Made by a program: the position numbers and the translations under genes
Origin: an uncultured beta proteobacterium
GTDB taxonomy: Bacteria; Pseudomonadota; Gammaproteobacteria; Burkholderiales; Burkholderiaceae
Assembly: GCA_903909925.1 (NCBI GenBank)
Contig: CAIVXR010000110.1
Location: 1 to 7,961, forward strand
Length of the DNA stretch: 7,961 nucleotides
Direction of reading: 5' to 3'
Notes under the pieces: model-generated
What the model was told of the DNA's origin: nothing
Databases searched by the model: none
What the model saw: the letters and a program-made list of their open reading frames with translations, nothing else
Part shown: piece by piece, positions 5,902 through 7,961 of the stretch
How the letters are laid out: every line of letters begins with the position of its first letter
Numbering within the stretch: the first letter of the stretch is position 1

Positions 5902-6662
5902 TTAAAGGCATACATTTATTAGCACGACTTTTTTTGATCAGCCTTCTCTGCTTGATCAACTACGTACACGCTGGAGAATATTTAAGTGGGCCGGCAGATT
6001 ACATCTATTCTCCAATCGTCGAAGAAGGCGAGCGAGAGATTGACACTAAATTCGGGACACAAACTCCACGAAGTGGTGAAGATAATAGGCAGTCAGGTGC
6101 CTCAATCGGATTTGGCTATGGTGTGAACTCCTGGTGGTTCACAGAGGTATATGGAAAGGTCATCTGGGATGGTAATAATTCTCAATTTGATGCAGTTGAA
6201 TGGGAGAATAAATTTCAGCTTACCGAAAGAGGCAAATACCTCGTAGATGTTGGGTTCTTGATTGAGATAGAGCGCCCTCAAAATCGTAATGAAGGCTATG
6301 AATCTAAGTATGGATTCTTGCTTCAGAAAGAGTGGAAAAAGTGGGTTGCCAACCTGAACATCTTGATGCAAGGCCACTACACAGGCACAGAAAACCAAGG
6401 GACCTATTTTGGCTACCAGGGTCAGATTAAATACCGTCTTCAGCCTCAGTTTGAACTTGGCGCTCAGATCTTTTCATGGTTGGGGCAAGTGGATAACTGG
6501 AACACAAACCAACAACAGCAAACTAGCGCTGGTCCAGCCATCTTTGGAAAAACTAAGCTAGGGCCAAAGCAAGCTCTCAAATACAACCTTGCCTACCTAT
6601 GGGGGACAACAACGGCATCCCCCAAAAATACTGTGAGAATGCAGGTCGAATATGAATTTTAG
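5898..6662 (+). CDS. Predicted outer-membrane beta-barrel protein
   Basis: The 254-residue product starts with a signal peptide (hydrophobic LFLISLLCLI, cleavage after VHA near residue 25). Alternating, aromatic-rich strands follow, such as SIGFGYGVNSWWFTEVYGKV, KYGFLLQKEWKKWVANLNIL and YFGYQGQIKYRLQPQFELGA. It ends in VRMQVEYEF, a terminal Phe signature recognised by the BAM machinery. The size would fit a barrel of roughly 10-12 strands. I do not recognise a named family and see no TonB box or plug domain, so it is not a siderophore receptor. Its ATG overlaps the cupredoxin stop (ATGA), showing one operon. In that setting it may be a channel or scaffold for iron entry, but the role is inferred from context alone. 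It converges on modA with a 29-bp gap and no visible hairpin terminator. Confidence 0.8.
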   Translation: MIKGIHLLARLFLISLLCLINYVHAGEYLSGPADYIYSPIVEEGEREIDTKFGTQTPRSGEDNRQSGASIGFGYGVNSWWFTEVYGKVIWDGNNSQFDAVEWENKFQLTERGKYLVDVGFLIEIERPQNRNEGYESKYGFLLQKEWKKWVANLNILMQGHYTGTENQGTYFGYQGQIKYRLQPQFELGAQIFSWLGQVDNWNTNQQQQTSAGPAIFGKTKLGPKQALKYNLAYLWGTTTASPKNTVRMQVEYEF

Positions 6663-6691
6663 GAATGCAAAGGAATCAGATAGATAAAAAA

Positions 6692-7438
6692 TTATGGTGT
6701 GCTATAGCCATACTGCTGGAGAATCAATTTAGCTTGAGAGCTTTGCATAAACTGATAAAGGGCTACCACCTCTCGTGGGGCGCCCTTGATTAGAACCATT
6801 CTCTGCTTAATCGGCTCATAGAGTTTGCTATTGACTAAAATGAAGTTTGTCTCTTTAGCAACATCTGCAGACTTAGCCAAAGAGAGCGCAGTAAAACCTA
6901 AATCAGCCGCCCCTGTGACTACATACATCGTTGCAATGCCAATATTATCTCCATAGATCAATTTGTCTTTTGCAATATCCCAAAGCCCCTGTGCTTTCAA
7001 ATACTCAATAGCTGCCTTGCCATAAGGGGCCAACTCAGGTTTAGCAATCGCAATCTTGTTAGCTTTTTTTATAACTCTGACAAGCTCACCCTTTTCATCT
7101 GTCAAATTCATTTCAGTAGAGGATTTTGAGATGATTGCTAACTTACCAGAAGCGTACACAATACCCTCATCAATCGCCTTGCCTTGTTGATAAAGCTCAA
7201 TCGGAAAACGCTCATCAGCAGAAATAAATAAGTTAAATGGCGCACCATTTGTGATCTGCGCGGTAAGGTTTCCAGAAGATCCGTACACCACTCTAATATC
7301 TAGATTGCCTGTGGCTTTAAATGCAGCATTGATCTGGCTAAAGGCATCTTTCATATTGGCAGCAACGGCGATAGTAGGCTGCTGAGCATAAATACTCTGC
7401 GATAAGAACAATAGGAGGGATAAAAGAAATTGACGCAA
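6692..7438 (-). CDS. modA: Molybdate ABC transporter substrate-binding protein (ModA)
   Basis: The 248-residue periplasmic receptor has a signal peptide (cleavage after IYA near residue 18) and the ModA lobe structure. Anion-site motifs are AANMKDAF (residues 26-33, Asn28), VVYGSSGNLTAQI (Ser54, Ser55), GAPFNLFISADERFP, PYG around Tyr139 and the GDNIGIATMYVVTGAADLGF hinge region. Asn at the first loop instead of the E. coli Ser resembles, from memory, the Azotobacter ModA2 type; either molybdate or tungstate could be bound. The start is TTG: an in-frame TAA stands immediately before it, no ATG lies near, and only TTG at 7438 leaves a complete signal peptide. The ribosome site is weak (GTGA about eleven bases upstream), suggesting low translation. 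No modB or modC follows, so its permease is elsewhere. It faces away from tupA. Confidence 0.9.
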   Translation of the reverse strand: MRQFLLSLLLFLSQSIYAQQPTIAVAANMKDAFSQINAAFKATGNLDIRVVYGSSGNLTAQITNGAPFNLFISADERFPIELYQQGKAIDEGIVYASGKLAIISKSSTEMNLTDEKGELVRVIKKANKIAIAKPELAPYGKAAIEYLKAQGLWDIAKDKLIYGDNIGIATMYVVTGAADLGFTALSLAKSADVAKETNFILVNSKLYEPIKQRMVLIKGAPREVVALYQFMQSSQAKLILQQYGYSTP

Positions 7439-7480
7439 TTAGATTTCACAAAAAAGAATTGAGGTACCAGTTTATATCAA

Positions 7481-7509
7481 GCTAAGTAGCGCTAAACTAG
7501 GCTGCTAGC
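7481..7509. promoter_or_regulatory. Repeat-rich core of the modA/tupA divergent spacer, possible operator
   Basis: Within the 118-bp spacer between the two divergent receptor genes lies a run with the imperfect tandem 10-mers GCTAAGTAGC and GCTAAACTAG, an 8-bp palindrome TAGCGCTA (7487-7494), and CTAG-GCTG-CTAG followed by GCTAGC. Several CTAG tetramers, normally rare in bacterial DNA, cluster here. It does not match the ModE site as I know it. It may bind an unknown regulator of both genes; no clear promoter hexamers were found around it. Confidence 0.3.
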
Positions 7510-7556
7510 ACTCTGCAACATGCTTAATCTTTGCTACAACAGCCTGAAAGTATTCA

Positions 7557-7961
7557 ATGAGATCTCTATCTGCTCGCCTGCTAGTGATTACCTTAGCCAA
7601 TATAGTCTTTTTGGCATCACCTGCCATAGCCCAAGAAAAAAGCATTGTGGTGTCATCCACCACCTCCACCGAGCAATCTGGCTTATTTGAATTCATGCTC
7701 CCTATCTTCAAGATGAAGACCGGAATTAATGTCAAAGTAGTTGCCGTTGGAACTGGTCAGGCACTCGATATTGGACGTCGGGGTGATGCTGATGTTGTAT
7801 TTGTTCATGACAAGCCAGCCGAAGAAAAATTTGTTGAGGAAGGCTTTTCTACCAAACGCAATGAAGTGATGTACAACGACTTTGTACTAATCGGACCTCA
7901 GTCAGATCCTGCAAGAATTGGTGGTGGCAAAGATATTCAAGCAGCCTTGCAGAAAATTGCT
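7557..7961 (+). CDS. tupA: Tungstate ABC transporter substrate-binding protein (TupA), N-terminal half
   Basis: The frame starts at ATG 7557, the only start after an in-frame TGA at 7545, and runs open to the window edge (135 residues of an expected 270-280). GAAAG lies six bases upstream as a modest ribosome site. The signal peptide ends at SPAIA (near residue 25). The mature part has the TupA signature: SSTTSTEQSGLFEFMLPIF (residues 33-51), where the TTST loop contacts the oxyanion, then VKVVAVGTGQALDIGRRGDADVVFVH, and EVMYNDFVLIGPQSDPARI. TupA captures tungstate for the TupB permease and TupC ATPase, whose genes would be expected to the right. It is divergent from modA, so two different group 6 oxyanion receptors sit together. 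Phosphate or sulfate receptors are less likely given the GTGQAL and MYNDFV blocks. Confidence 0.92.
   Translation, partial: MRSLSARLLVITLANIVFLASPAIAQEKSIVVSSTTSTEQSGLFEFMLPIFKMKTGINVKVVAVGTGQALDIGRRGDADVVFVHDKPAEEKFVEEGFSTKRNEVMYNDFVLIGPQSDPARIGGGKDIQAALQKIA

Noticed and set aside
7439..7556. ModE operator or molybdenum-cofactor riboswitch between modA and tupA
   Set aside because: No match to the ModE inverted repeat as I know it, and the spacer is too short and lacks the helices for a Moco-type RNA.
7505..7735. Leftward 76-residue open frame
   Set aside because: It lies antisense to the start of tupA, whose signal peptide and TTST motif are clearly encoded on the other strand from 7557; the leftward frame has no good ribosome site and is a shadow.

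Overview
The window looks like chromosomal DNA from a betaproteobacterium of the Burkholderiales. The moderately AT-rich, densely packed genes and an orphan Bug-type (TctC) binding protein would fit a Polynucleobacter-like freshwater bacterium. This placement is inferred from gene style, not from a marker gene. I see no rRNA, tRNA, CRISPR array, insertion sequence or phage gene, and no gene-free stretch longer than about 120 bases.

Region 1 (1-3222) is a small-molecule carbon module. A class II aldolase/adducin-family gene is cut by the left edge. It is read leftward and translationally coupled (TAATG) to an upstream TTT-family periplasmic substrate-binding protein. A cytoplasmic fumarylacetoacetate hydrolase (FAH) family gene is divergent from these two. 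It converges on a second FAH-family gene whose product carries a twin-arginine signal. A perfect 34-bp palindrome between the two FAH genes should terminate transcription in both directions. Three of the four products carry export signals, including two that are enzymes of normally cytoplasmic families.

Region 2 (3320-6662) is an iron module. feoA and feoB (ferrous iron uptake) overlap and read leftward. Divergent from them is a two-gene operon, joined by an ATGA overlap, for a small periplasmic cupredoxin-fold protein and a predicted outer-membrane beta-barrel. The 91-bp divergent spacer holds two Fur-box-like inverted repeats, centred 31 bp apart, each touching a TATAAT -10 element (one per strand). 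This suggests joint iron control and an outer membrane/periplasm arm working with FeoAB.

Region 3 (6692-7961) is an oxyanion uptake region. A ModA-type molybdate-binding protein reads leftward from a TTG start. Divergent from it, a TupA-type tungstate-binding protein runs off the right edge; its first 135 residues are in the window. The permease and ATPase genes presumably lie outside the window.

The most interesting points are the pair of exported enzymes beside a solute-binding protein, the candidate Fur-controlled cupredoxin/barrel operon facing feoAB with an unusual lack of classical copper ligands, and the face-to-face modA/tupA pair.
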